In this document: in pieces, positions 35,498 to 44,178 of the stretch
Layout: every line of letters begins with the position of its first letter
Position numbering within the stretch: the first letter of the stretch is position 1
DNA from: Candidatus Bathycorpusculum acetigenes
Lineage (GTDB): Archaea; Thermoproteota; Bathyarchaeia; Bathyarchaeales; Bathycorpusculaceae
Reading direction: 5' to 3'
DNA: 64,000 bases
Assembly (NCBI GenBank): GCA_009781675.1
Contig: WQVG01000001.1
Span: 84,277-148,276 of the forward strand
Program-made: the position numbers and the translations under genes
The notes under the pieces: model-generated
Told to the model about the DNA's origin: nothing
Database searches by the model: none
What the model saw: only the letters and a program-made list of their open reading frames with translations

Positions 35498-36106
35498 TTA
35501 TTTCTTCATGATTTGTTCTGCAATTTCTAAGTCTTTGGTAGTGTTTATGTTTAGTGTAACTTCGATTTCTTGGGTGATTATGGCGGATGTTTCGGTTTTG
35601 CCTTCACCTAGAATTTTGGTGCCGTTTATGATGTTGATGCCTGATACGGCATACCAGTTACCTTGGTATTCGTCGGTGGAGGATATGGAAAGTCCCAACC
35701 TTTTTCGTTTTTCGATGGGTACAAACACTGCCAAAAAATCTTTGCCACATTCTTCAAATTCCATAATCACCCTATCTAGTATCTTCCCTGTTATAGCTGG
35801 AACATCTGAGGGCATAGTCAGCACCGGTCCCCTCCAACCCAGCTTGTTTACTGCCTGTTTTAGATCGTCATGGTATCCTTCGGCGTTGGTATGTAGAATC
35901 TTCCATCCCATGCTTAGGCAGTGTGCCTCAGTTTTAGGTGTGTTGGTGCTTGTGATAACATAGAATTCAGATATCTTTTGGGAGGATAAGACGGCACCGA
36001 CCACCCAGTCAATCAGAGGCTTACCTAGAAACGGCAACATCGGTTTCTCTATGGGTAGTCCCATACGGCTTCCTCTGCCACCTGCCATAATCAACGTTGG
36101 AACCAT
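35498..36106 (-). CDS. cobY: Adenosylcobinamide-phosphate guanylyltransferase (CobY), copy 1
   Basis: From the ATG at 36106 the protein has 202 residues. It starts TLIMAGGRGSRMGLPIEKPMLPFLGKP, the nucleotidyltransferase signature, and has VLTMPSDVPAITGKIL (metal Asp) and ISGIN-like SGINIINGTK. CobY activates adenosylcobinamide phosphate with GTP and replaces the bacterial CobU in archaea. A longer reading frame continues upstream inside cobS, but the ATG overlaps the cobS stop (TAATG) and begins the conserved domain. A second CobY lies at 46049-46678. Confidence 0.85.
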   Translation of the reverse strand: MVPTLIMAGGRGSRMGLPIEKPMLPFLGKPLIDWVVGAVLSSQKISEFYVITSTNTPKTEAHCLSMGWKILHTNAEGYHDDLKQAVNKLGWRGPVLTMPSDVPAITGKILDRVIMEFEECGKDFLAVFVPIEKRKRLGLSISSTDEYQGNWYAVSGINIINGTKILGEGKTETSAIITQEIEVTLNINTTKDLEIAEQIMKK

Positions 36107-36942
36107 TACCCAGTCACTCCCGTCAGTAGTAGCGCAAACAGGATCAGTGTTATGGCTCTTGTGGTTTCGTTGGTTGCCCCAATCATGTCTCCGCTGACGC
36201 CGCCAAACACATGATTTGATACCCTGCTCATAACAAGCGCCACAGGAACGCTGATAATCATTAAGCTCGTTGCAGCCAATCCTAGCATGGCATATCCTGT
36301 GAAGTAGAAAACGGGGTAGACTATGAGTGCTGAGAGCAGATATGCTATGATGTTTTGGGGTTTTTTGGCTTTGGCAAGAAAAATCGAGCCCAGACCCTTG
36401 TGGGAGGGTTTTCCTATCCAGACGATGGTAACCATGGCGAGTTTGGCTGAAACCTCGGCCAAGATGACAGCTGTGAAAGCAAACAAAGGACTGACCAAGA
36501 TCAAGCCTGCAACCGCTATGAACTCTATTGATAGAGCCAAGACTGCGCCGGCATATGTTACCGTCCAAGCATGGGCCTTCATTTTGCGGTCGTGGAGGTT
36601 ACGTAGCCCTAAAGCATTGCCAAGGTCGATTAATCCATCAAAGTGTTGTAATCCTGTGAGGACTAAAAGAAAGGCTATGGTCATGGCGGCTGGTATGGCG
36701 GACCCTAAGAACGCCATAGGCAAGGCAACGTAGATATTGGCTATATTTAGTAGAAAAGTGGTGATGGTGCTTGCGAGTATGTAATATAGTCCACCTAAAA
36801 GCCCGATGAAGCCGCCGACTACGGGGAAAAGCCACATGTTGGATGCTGTAGTGAATATGAAATCTTCTTTTCCTCCTAATGGGATGATGGTGAGAAAAGA
36901 CAGCAGATCCTTGAAAACTTTTCCAGCCCTCAGAGGTGACAT
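36106..36942 (-). CDS. cobS: Adenosylcobinamide-GDP ribazoletransferase (CobS), copy 1
   Basis: The 278-residue integral membrane protein has about seven helices and the CDP-alcohol-transferase-like acidic signature LTGLQHFDGLIDLGNALGLR. It begins KVFKDLLSFLTIIPLGG, as CobS does, and ends with VFGGVSGDMIGATNETTR, a conserved CobS segment. CobS joins AdoCbi-GDP with alpha-ribazole phosphate in the membrane. It overlaps cobY by one base. The copy at 45267-46058 shares the same order of motifs, with differences in nearly every loop. Confidence 0.93.
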   Translation of the reverse strand: MSPLRAGKVFKDLLSFLTIIPLGGKEDFIFTTASNMWLFPVVGGFIGLLGGLYYILASTITTFLLNIANIYVALPMAFLGSAIPAAMTIAFLLVLTGLQHFDGLIDLGNALGLRNLHDRKMKAHAWTVTYAGAVLALSIEFIAVAGLILVSPLFAFTAVILAEVSAKLAMVTIVWIGKPSHKGLGSIFLAKAKKPQNIIAYLLSALIVYPVFYFTGYAMLGLAATSLMIISVPVALVMSRVSNHVFGGVSGDMIGATNETTRAITLILFALLLTGVTG

Positions 36943-37001
36943 GTACTTACAACTTATTTAAATAGAATATAGACTTTATTGTTGGGTTTAGAGGGGTTAA
37001 T

Positions 37002-37928
37002 GTGGAAGAGCAAAAGGTACTAGTTACTGGTGGAGCAGGCTTTATAGGCTATCACCTGTGCAAAAAACTCTCAACAATAACCAGCAATCTAACCATATAC
37101 GATGATCTATCCAGTGGCAAAATAGAAAATGTCACCGATGTTCCCTTAGCAACGTTTGTGCAAGGAAATATCTTAGACCTAAAAACCCTCTGTGGATTGC
37201 CTAAGCAGGATTTGATCTATCATCTGGCTGCACAGGTTGTGGTGCCCTACTCCATGGAAAACCCGCTCATTGACTTTGAAACTAACGCCAAAGGCACCGT
37301 TTGTGTGTTGGAGAAAGCTCGGCAAGACGACGCTAAAGTCGTGTTCGCATCAAGTGCCGCAGTCTATGGTAACCCTTCGGTGTTTCCAACACCTGAAAGC
37401 TATGGTTTTCATCCCTTTTCATGCTATGGCTTATCTAAAATAGTTGGCGAACAATACTGCCAGATGTATCGCGAACAATACGGGCTTGATATTGTCATCA
37501 CCCGCTTTGCAAATGTGTATGGATTGCGTTGTCATGGCGTCATCCATGATTTTCTCGATAAACTGGCCAAAAACCCCGACAAACTCGAAATCATCGGCAC
37601 AGGCCAACAATCACGCGACTTTGTACACGTCTCAGATTTGGTAGAGGCTCTAATAACCGTTGGTGCCAGTGACAGATTTAACGGTGAAACCTTCAATTTA
37701 GGCATCGGCAAAACCACAAGCATCCTCGAACTCGCCGATCTCATCTTAAGTATCCTTGAACTTAAGGATCGAACTGTCATCACCACTACCAACCAATCTT
37801 GGCAGGGTGATGTGACTAAGATTTGGTTTGATATAGGCAAAGCCAAACAAGAACTCAATTGGATCCCCAAGGTTACCTTGGAGGATAGCATACGTGAAGT
37901 CATTGCAGACAGGAAAATCAGCCTATGA
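37002..37928 (+). CDS. NAD-dependent sugar epimerase/dehydratase (GalE-like)
   Basis: The 308-residue extended short-chain dehydrogenase has the NAD motif GGAGFIGYHLC, IYHLAAQVVVPYSMENPL, the catalytic Ser in ASSAAVYGNP, and the Tyr-x3-Lys in CYGLSKIVGEQY. It most likely epimerises or dehydrates a nucleotide sugar such as UDP-glucose. The GTG start is used. Its stop overlaps the start of the UbiA gene by four bases (ATGA), tying it to the lipid genes that follow and suggesting a polar head-group sugar; that role is inferred. Confidence 0.9.
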   Translation: MEEQKVLVTGGAGFIGYHLCKKLSTITSNLTIYDDLSSGKIENVTDVPLATFVQGNILDLKTLCGLPKQDLIYHLAAQVVVPYSMENPLIDFETNAKGTVCVLEKARQDDAKVVFASSAAVYGNPSVFPTPESYGFHPFSCYGLSKIVGEQYCQMYREQYGLDIVITRFANVYGLRCHGVIHDFLDKLAKNPDKLEIIGTGQQSRDFVHVSDLVEALITVGASDRFNGETFNLGIGKTTSILELADLILSILELKDRTVITTTNQSWQGDVTKIWFDIGKAKQELNWIPKVTLEDSIREVIADRKISL

Positions 37929-38806
37929 CCAACTCGCCGCTTAAGGGCTTAATCGCACTTCTCCGGCTTCCCTACTGGCTCATGACAGGCGGTCTCTCGC
38001 TTCTAACAGCGTTTGCGCTCCTAAAAGATCCCCTAAACATGAGTCTGCAGACAGCCCTTTTAATTTTCTTCTCTATGGCCTTTATAACCTCCGCGGGATT
38101 TGCCATAAACGATTACTTTGACCGAGAAAGTGACGCAATCATAAAACCCAAACGTCCCCTCCCCGCCGGTGCGTTGACGCTAAAACAGGTGGTGGCAATT
38201 TCAAGCATCCTGTTTGCAATCGGTTTAAGTCTCACATACTGGCTACCGCCGCTTAGCTTCGCCATACTTGCAGTCGATTCTTTAGTTTTGATACTCTACT
38301 CATATTTGGTAAAGAAAAAATCAGGGTTCCTTGCAAACATTGTGGTGGGTATTCTAACGGGCACAGCGTTTCTGTACGGCCAAGCCGCCATCTCAGGCAC
38401 CATAACACTGATCTCACTAAGCCTCTACCCTATCGCGTTTGGCACCATAGGCGGCAACGTTCTTCGCGACGTATTAAGCGTTGAGGGCGACACCAAAGTC
38501 GGCTACCCCACCCTGCCCCAAAAAATCGGCAACTATAACGCCGCCAAAGTCGGGGCTTTCTTTTTCCTTCTAACAGGTTTACTGGCACCTCTGCCTGCAT
38601 TACCCCTGCTCCCAAATCACTTTACCATCTACTATCTGCCGCTTATCCTCACTTGGAGTGTATTGTTAATCTACTCCTCAGTACGTCTCTTTCTCTCTGG
38701 CTCCACCGTGCAAAACGTGCGCAAGTACGAACGCATTGTCACAATGTCCATGATGCTGTTGCCACTTGCGCTTATAGTTGAAGCCATAGCAGGATGGATA
38801 ATATGA
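37925..38806 (+). CDS. UbiA-family prenyltransferase, DGGGP synthase-like
   Basis: The 293-residue membrane protein has eight to nine helices and both Asp motifs: NDYFDRESDAIIKPKRPLPAG (near residue 62) and RDVLSVEGDTKVGYPTLPQK (near residue 180). Archaeal members often act as geranylgeranylglyceryl-phosphate geranylgeranyltransferase, adding the second C20 chain in ether-lipid synthesis. A role in quinone synthesis is the alternative. Overlap with the epimerase (4 bases) and the Tes-like gene (13 bases) favours lipids. Confidence 0.85.
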   Translation: MTNSPLKGLIALLRLPYWLMTGGLSLLTAFALLKDPLNMSLQTALLIFFSMAFITSAGFAINDYFDRESDAIIKPKRPLPAGALTLKQVVAISSILFAIGLSLTYWLPPLSFAILAVDSLVLILYSYLVKKKSGFLANIVVGILTGTAFLYGQAAISGTITLISLSLYPIAFGTIGGNVLRDVLSVEGDTKVGYPTLPQKIGNYNAAKVGAFFFLLTGLLAPLPALPLLPNHFTIYYLPLILTWSVLLIYSSVRLFLSGSTVQNVRKYERIVTMSMMLLPLALIVEAIAGWII

Positions 38807-40335
38807 GCCAAACCAAAAGCATATGCCCTGAATGTCAAAAAAAAATCGACGCCCAACTCAGCAATCAAAACGGCAAAATACAAATCAAAAAACACTGCCC
38901 CGCCCATGGTAACTTCCAAGCTACCCACTGGCAAAGCCACCCCATATTTAACCACATGAAAAAATACGACCAATTCCAATATCTAGGCGACCTAAACGCC
39001 CCCAAAAACCCTGAGGGATGCCCCTACGTCTGTGAAACCTGCAAAAACCACGCCTCAGGAACAGTCATAGGCGTCATCGACGTAACCAAACGATGCAACT
39101 TTAGATGTGCTGTTTGTTTCTCAACTTTTCCAGGACAAGAAACAACCGACTATGAACCCACAAAAGAAGCCCTCATTGATATGCTCAAATTCGCCGCCAA
39201 AGCCAGTCCCAAACCCCCTGCCATACTGTTTAGCGGAGGCGAACCCCTCGAACGAGAAGACATGCCCGACATCATCGAGGCTGCCCACAAATTAAAATTC
39301 ATGACGATCCTAGCAACCAACGGTACACATCTTGTCACCGATCAAGGCCTAGCTAAACGGCTAAAAGACAGCGGCCTAAACATAGTCTATCTCTCTTTTG
39401 ACAGCTTCCACGAAGAATTCAACAAAAAAATCCGTGGTCTACCCCTTGTAGACCTAAAACTCAAAGCAATCGAGGTCTGCCGCAAATATGACATAGAAAT
39501 CATTCTAGTCAACACGCTCATGAAGAGCCTAAACGACAAAGAAGTTGGTGACATGATCCGCTTTGCCGCTAAACACACCGACATCATTCGTGGCCTAATC
39601 TTCCAACCCATCGCATTTACCGGCAGAGCAACCGAAAACCCCTTCAGAGAAAACTTCCGCGAATGGAGCTTTGCTGAAGACGTAGAAAAACAAACCCATG
39701 GCGAAATTAAAACCACCGATCTATACCCCATGTCGGTTATGACCTCGCCCATCAAAATCATGCGCAAGTTTATGCAAAAACCCTGGCCCCTATTTAGTTG
39801 TAGCCCCCAATGCGGTATCGTCAACTGGATCTACGTATCTCCCAGTACAGGAAAAATGTACCCCATAAACCGCTTTGTCAACTTTGACCGCTTCTTTAAT
39901 ACCATACGTAAAACTGCCGAGAACGCCGAAACCAAAAACCGCTTACAACTCCTCACCTCATTGTTCATGGGTGCTATGATATCAATGAACATGTTGCTAG
40001 TCACCCAAGAAGTCGGAACTTTCACACTTATCAAAAGCATACTACAAATGCACATCTCTCCCTCCTACCAAGCGCTGGGCAAAATCCGTCGACGTATCTT
40101 CCTACTGGGTTGCATGGCCTTTATGGACAGCTACAACTTCGACGTCAACCGTGTCCGCCGATGTGTCGTTCACTACATCACACCCGACAAAAAAATCATA
40201 CCCTTCTGCGCCTACAATAACGTCCATCGCGTCGCCATCGAAAACGAATATGCTGACAGACAAAAACCACCCACACCCCAACAAATACCAATCAACGAAC
40301 CCAAAAAACTTGAACTCACTATTCCCCAACAGTAA
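38794..40335 (+). CDS. Radical SAM enzyme resembling tetraether lipid synthase (Tes/MJ0619 family)
   Basis: The 513-residue protein has an N-terminal CPEC-type cysteine pair (ICPECQKKID, then HCPAHG) and a second set (CPYVCETCKNH). The radical SAM motif in IDVTKRCNFRCAVCF follows (near residues 100-110), then ILFSGGEPLEREDMP. The C-terminal segment HYITPDKKIIPFCAYNN is typical of the MJ0619-like family. Members of this family couple two archaeol chains tail to tail to give tetraether lipids, and related enzymes cross-link chains further. The overlap with the UbiA gene strengthens the lipid assignment. GMGT synthase or another family member remains possible. Confidence 0.75.
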   Translation: MDNMSQTKSICPECQKKIDAQLSNQNGKIQIKKHCPAHGNFQATHWQSHPIFNHMKKYDQFQYLGDLNAPKNPEGCPYVCETCKNHASGTVIGVIDVTKRCNFRCAVCFSTFPGQETTDYEPTKEALIDMLKFAAKASPKPPAILFSGGEPLEREDMPDIIEAAHKLKFMTILATNGTHLVTDQGLAKRLKDSGLNIVYLSFDSFHEEFNKKIRGLPLVDLKLKAIEVCRKYDIEIILVNTLMKSLNDKEVGDMIRFAAKHTDIIRGLIFQPIAFTGRATENPFRENFREWSFAEDVEKQTHGEIKTTDLYPMSVMTSPIKIMRKFMQKPWPLFSCSPQCGIVNWIYVSPSTGKMYPINRFVNFDRFFNTIRKTAENAETKNRLQLLTSLFMGAMISMNMLLVTQEVGTFTLIKSILQMHISPSYQALGKIRRRIFLLGCMAFMDSYNFDVNRVRRCVVHYITPDKKIIPFCAYNNVHRVAIENEYADRQKPPTPQQIPINEPKKLELTIPQQ

Positions 40336-40438
40336 CCCACAAAGCGGTAGCATGCAGAGTATGAGTTAACTCAAATCTGCTTTTTCTGTTCTTCATAGGG
40401 CTGGCGTGACGCTAACCAGTTGTTTGGTTGTTAACTCG

Positions 40439-40945
40439 CTATTTGACATGTATGTTTAGGACGCAGTAGTTTTGAGTAAACACATAAACTCCTGAGCCTG
40501 AATCGCGCCACAGTTCGAAAACTACCGCATAGTTACCGGGTATGTCCTGCATAGCGGTCACTAGGTTCTGGTGGGTTTCTCCTGTTGCTAAACTGAACCT
40601 ATAGGTGTTGATGGGATCAACTTCAAGACCGTTTGGCAAGCTAGCGGGTAGATTCTTTGCAATCTTAGTTTGTACCATATAGTTTTGGGCGGAGTTCATG
40701 TGATTTTCAACATTAACGTAAACACTTAGATTGTTATTTTGGCTGGCTAAAACAACTTCGGGGTAATCTATGGCTTGTTTTTGGCGGTCTAGGAGGCTAA
40801 TGGTATTGTATTCCTCGGGGGCATGATCGCCCAAGATGTAGTAACCTGCCACCACAGCGGCAACAATAACCAGCGCCAAGAAAACTGCTATATAGTAGCC
40901 TTTCTCTTCATCCAAAGCGTTTCTGACTTCGAATAGTTTCCGCAT
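40439..40945 (-). CDS. DUF1616-like membrane-anchored protein
   Basis: The 168-residue protein has one N-terminal helix (about residues 18-38) and an external beta domain. SLLDRQKQAIDYPEVV, VYVNVENHMNSAQNYMV and the closing FELWRDSGSGVYVF resemble the soluble part of DUF1616 proteins found near archaeal glycosylation genes. The function is unknown. Its start lies inside the upstream GT2 gene by 38 bases, so the two are co-translated. Confidence 0.7.
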   Translation of the reverse strand: MRKLFEVRNALDEEKGYYIAVFLALVIVAAVVAGYYILGDHAPEEYNTISLLDRQKQAIDYPEVVLASQNNNLSVYVNVENHMNSAQNYMVQTKIAKNLPASLPNGLEVDPINTYRFSLATGETHQNLVTAMQDIPGNYAVVFELWRDSGSGVYVFTQNYCVLNIHVK

Positions 40946-41624
40946 CTAAAATCCCCTTAAAGATGGTGCTAAATATTTCAATTCCAGACTTAAACCTTCT
41001 CAGCTTGGGTTTTCCATACCTACGCGTTTTGTATGTTGTAGGAATTTCGACCATGCTAAAGCCTTCCTTAGCAAATTGAATCAGCATCTCAGTGGCAAAA
41101 GCCATGTCGCCTTCTTTGAGTTCCACTTGGTTAATGGCTTCCCGCGAGATAGCCCGGAACCCTGATTGAGTGTCACTTAAAAATTGACTGTAGAAGAAGT
41201 CATAAACAAAGGTTATGACTTTGTTACCTATGAAATTCATCAGGCCCATGGCTTTGTTGGGATCATACATACGGGTGGCTAAAACCATGTCGGCATCGGT
41301 CTCAATCATCTTGGCTATCATACGGTTGATGTGGCGGACTTCGTAGGTGCCATCCCCATCTACCATAATGATAATGTTGCCCTTCGCATTTTTCATACCG
41401 GTTAGCAATGCTAAGCCATAGCCGCGACGGGGTTCTACAATTAACCGACAATATCCGAGGCTTTTGACGATTTCTTTTGTGCCGTCAGTGGAGTTGCCGT
41501 CAACGATAATGATTTCTTTGGGATAAATCAAATTTTTCTGAATGGTTTCTACGGCTTCCAAAATGTTTCCGGCTTCGTTGAGGGTTGGGATAACAACCGA
41601 GACCAGTTCAACTTTAGTCGTCAT
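40908..41624 (-). CDS. Family 2 glycosyltransferase (dolichol-phosphate sugar synthase-like)
   Basis: The 238-residue protein has VSVVIPTLNEAGNILEAVETI, IIVDGNSTDGT, RRGYGLALLTGMKNAKGNIIIMVDGDGTYE (DxD), MVLATRMY and SQSGFRAISREAI, followed by TTYKTRRYGKPKLR. It should charge a polyprenyl phosphate with a sugar for surface or N-glycan assembly. There is no membrane helix. It overlaps the DUF1616-like gene and lies 45 bases downstream of a GT4 gene on the same strand. Confidence 0.9.
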   Translation of the reverse strand: MTTKVELVSVVIPTLNEAGNILEAVETIQKNLIYPKEIIIVDGNSTDGTKEIVKSLGYCRLIVEPRRGYGLALLTGMKNAKGNIIIMVDGDGTYEVRHINRMIAKMIETDADMVLATRMYDPNKAMGLMNFIGNKVITFVYDFFYSQFLSDTQSGFRAISREAINQVELKEGDMAFATEMLIQFAKEGFSMVEIPTTYKTRRYGKPKLRRFKSGIEIFSTIFKGILDAETIRSQKRFG

Positions 41625-41669
41625 TGGCTACCATCCGTATTAGAGGGCTATATTGTTTTGCATCCATGG

Positions 41670-42830
41670 TTAAATAAGTTCTTCGTATATTTCGAGTAAT
41701 TGCTTGATGTTTGTCTCCCAACTAAAGCGTTCTTCAATGTTTGTTCGCAGTTCTGTTTTTTGGGAACCGAACTCTGATTTGGCAAATTCTAAAACTGCCT
41801 CTGCAAGTTGCTGTGGTTCATTGGGCGGGACTAATTTGCCGTATTTTACTATCGGAACTTCCCCGATACCACCCACATTGGTCGCTATAACTGGTAAGCC
41901 GCATGCCATAGCCTCCAACGCTACCAACGGCAACCCCTCTCCAGACTTGGAAGGCAACACAAACAGATCTGCCAGATTATAATAACCCGGTAAATCAGCA
42001 TCGCTAACAAAACCTGCTAGCCTAAAGTTAGTTGCAATCTTGCGTTGCGTTGCTTGTTGCCCTACATTTTCTAGGTCGGGTCCTTTGCCTGCGACCAAAA
42101 AAACGATGCGAGGGTTCTTTTTAATGGCGATCTCGGCACAGTCAAGCAGTGTGTCCACACCGTTTTTATATACTAGCCGCCTAACCGTCAAAACAACCAC
42201 CGCCTCCTTTGGTATGCCTAGTTTTTGGCGCATTTGCACTTTTTTGTCAGTTTGGGGGCGGAATCTGGCTAAATCCACTCCGTTGTAGATGACTTTGACT
42301 TTGTTGGGATCTGCGCCTAAACGGAGCACATAGTCTTTGGTGGCGTTACTTATGGCTATGATTTTGTCTGCGGTGTTTAGGTTCTGTTTTCCCACCGCGA
42401 GATCATTGAATAGTTCGACTTGGTCAAAGATGTTGTTGTAATCGATGAAGGTGTTGTGCTGGGTGAGCACAAAGGGTTTGCCATAGAACTTGGCAAGTTT
42501 ACCCGCCAAAAGCGAGGTGAGATAGGGGTGGCCATGGGCATGAACAATCTGGGCATGTTTTACGGCTTTAGTAACTGTGGGCAGACTGGGGATAGCTGGA
42601 ATCGGATAGGGAATACCTAATCGAAAACCAATGTTGAGTGATTCATAACAATCCACAGGTACGCTGTCTACTGAGTAGTGTTTAGGTGTTTGGATGCGGT
42701 TAGTTACCACAACCGGTGCATAATTTTTGTGTAAAAGCCGTTTGCTCTGCTCGTTTACCACTTTCTCAATACCGCCGACATGGGGTAGAAACGTGTGCGT
42801 TACGATACAGAGGCGTGTCCTAACCATCAA
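41670..42830 (-). CDS. Family 4 glycosyltransferase
   Basis: The 386-residue GT-B enzyme starts RLCIVTHTFLPHVGGIEKVVNEQ. It has the hinge IIAISNATKDYVLRLGAD with VIYNGVDLARFRP, the donor site VLTVRRLVYKNGVDTLLDCA, and SKSGEGLPLVALEAMACGLPVIATNVGGIGE with the E-x7-E pair. It likely adds a hexose to a surface glycan. It is first in a minus-strand run with the GT2 and DUF1616-like genes. Confidence 0.92.
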   Translation of the reverse strand: MMVRTRLCIVTHTFLPHVGGIEKVVNEQSKRLLHKNYAPVVVTNRIQTPKHYSVDSVPVDCYESLNIGFRLGIPYPIPAIPSLPTVTKAVKHAQIVHAHGHPYLTSLLAGKLAKFYGKPFVLTQHNTFIDYNNIFDQVELFNDLAVGKQNLNTADKIIAISNATKDYVLRLGADPNKVKVIYNGVDLARFRPQTDKKVQMRQKLGIPKEAVVVLTVRRLVYKNGVDTLLDCAEIAIKKNPRIVFLVAGKGPDLENVGQQATQRKIATNFRLAGFVSDADLPGYYNLADLFVLPSKSGEGLPLVALEAMACGLPVIATNVGGIGEVPIVKYGKLVPPNEPQQLAEAVLEFAKSEFGSQKTELRTNIEERFSWETNIKQLLEIYEELI

Positions 42831-42881
42831 GAGCCAACGAGTAACCTCAGCTGGCGCGGTATTAAAATTTACGGGAAACCC

Positions 42882-43373
42882 TTAGACGGAGGGTTCTGTG
42901 TTTTTGAGTGCTTTGGTGTAGACATTTGAGGATGCTCCTGCGACCAAGGCACCGATGGCATCGTTAGTCAGGGGCGGTAGATCTTTTAGAATGCCGGGTT
43001 TAGCCTGATCAAAGCGCACGAACTCAAACATACCTCGAGAGCCGCCGATGTAGGTAGCTATGGCTATACCTATGAGTTCATCGGCCACAAGCCCCGGTCT
43101 GCCCATAAAATGCTCCACGGTTAAGCCGGGGATGCGGCCGTTTTGTGCTTCCTCTTGAGCATGAAACGCGGCAACGATAAGTGTTGCAATGTTAACGTCT
43201 TGGAGAATATCCAGAAATTCCTCTTTGAGCAATTCGGTAGCTTTTTGTGGAGTTTCTATGCCCGGATGAGGTACATACATTTCAAGTGCACTTTCGATTA
43301 GACTTTGGAGGCTAATGCCTCTGGCCTCGAGGTATGATAACAGGGGTGGCACTTGATTTTTCATGAATTTCAA
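42882..43373 (-). CDS. cobZ: PgpA-like phosphatase, probable alpha-ribazole phosphatase CobZ
   Basis: The 163-residue protein belongs to the phosphatidylglycerophosphatase A-like fold that includes archaeal CobZ. It has an alpha-helical start (LLSYLEARGISLQSLIESAL), FLDILQDVNIATLIVAAFHAQE, RPGLVADELIGIAIATYIGG and a final NDAIGALVAGASSNVYTKAL. There are no long hydrophobic helices as in bacterial membrane PgpA, which supports a soluble phosphatase. CobZ removes the phosphate from alpha-ribazole phosphate or the cobamide phosphate. The call depends partly on the nearby cobT-cobS-cobY operon; a lipid phosphatase is the alternative. Confidence 0.65.
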   Translation of the reverse strand: MKFMKNQVPPLLSYLEARGISLQSLIESALEMYVPHPGIETPQKATELLKEEFLDILQDVNIATLIVAAFHAQEEAQNGRIPGLTVEHFMGRPGLVADELIGIAIATYIGGSRGMFEFVRFDQAKPGILKDLPPLTNDAIGALVAGASSNVYTKALKNTEPSV

Positions 43374-43503
43374 CTATTTTTAGTACTTGTAGGGGTTTAA
43401 GTGTTTTTTGCCCGTAATGTGTATTTATGTGTAAAAATGGTTTTATGGTTAACTAACCGTATTATGGTAAAGGCTAAATTGGAAGTAAATCGGAGGAAAA
43501 TAA

Positions 43504-44169
43504 ATGAAAGTTATTGTTTCGTGGAGCGGTGGCAAAGACAGCGCATATGCGTACTATCTTGCAAAGCAACAAGGCCACCAAGTCGTATCGTTCTTAACCA
43601 TGATGTTGAGTGAGGAAAAATCCAACTTCCACATGATACCCGCAAACATCATAGATGTGCAGGCAAACCTCGCCGGAGTTTTGCTTGTAAAGAAAAGCAC
43701 TTCCGCCCAAACCTACGAAACAGACTTCAAAACAGTTTTAACCGATCTCAAAAACAAAGGTGCTGAGGGTTTAGTTACCGGTGACATCTGCGAGCCTGCT
43801 GGACATGAGCAAGGTTGGATGGATCGTGTCTGTAGCGAAATCGGCCTAAACCCCATAAAACCGCTATGGATGAGCAACACCAGCCAAGTCTATCAAGACT
43901 ACCTAAAATCGGGCCTAACAGCAGTGGTGGTGCGTACCAACCAAAGCCTCACAGATTGGCTGGGCCGCGTATTGGATGACCATTTCTACACCGATATCCA
44001 GAAACTCTCCGGAGTGGACCCCTGCGGTGAAGGCGGTGAATACCACACCCTAATCACTGACGGTCCCGACTTTAAAGAAAAAATCGAGTTAATAGAGACC
44101 GAGAAGAAACGCTTAGATAATGGCTCGGGGTTCTTAGAAATCAAGGAGTGGAAACTAACTCCAAAGTAG
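43504..44169 (+). CDS. Dph6-like ATP pyrophosphatase (diphthine-ammonia ligase family)
   Basis: The 221-residue protein has the PP-loop VSWSGGKDSAYAYYLA at its start and the family signature GLVTGDICEPAGHEQGW, with DPCGEGGEYHTLITDGP in the C-terminal half. Family members amidate diphthine in translation factor EF2, using ATP and ammonia. A GGAGG Shine-Dalgarno (in CGGAGGAAAATAAATG) precedes the ATG. It lies only 9 bases before cobT, which is unexpected for a diphthamide gene. It may be a paralogue used in cobamide synthesis, for example amidation or lower-ligand handling; that is inference. Confidence 0.8.
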   Translation: MKVIVSWSGGKDSAYAYYLAKQQGHQVVSFLTMMLSEEKSNFHMIPANIIDVQANLAGVLLVKKSTSAQTYETDFKTVLTDLKNKGAEGLVTGDICEPAGHEQGWMDRVCSEIGLNPIKPLWMSNTSQVYQDYLKSGLTAVVVRTNQSLTDWLGRVLDDHFYTDIQKLSGVDPCGEGGEYHTLITDGPDFKEKIELIETEKKRLDNGSGFLEIKEWKLTPK

Positions 44170-44178
44170 GCTAAACCT

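Noticed and set aside
36107..36568. N-terminal extension of cobY copy 1 by about 154 codons
   Set aside because: The extension lies inside cobS in another frame, is His/Cys/Arg-rich and lacks any domain; the ATG at 36106 starts the conserved nucleotidyltransferase.
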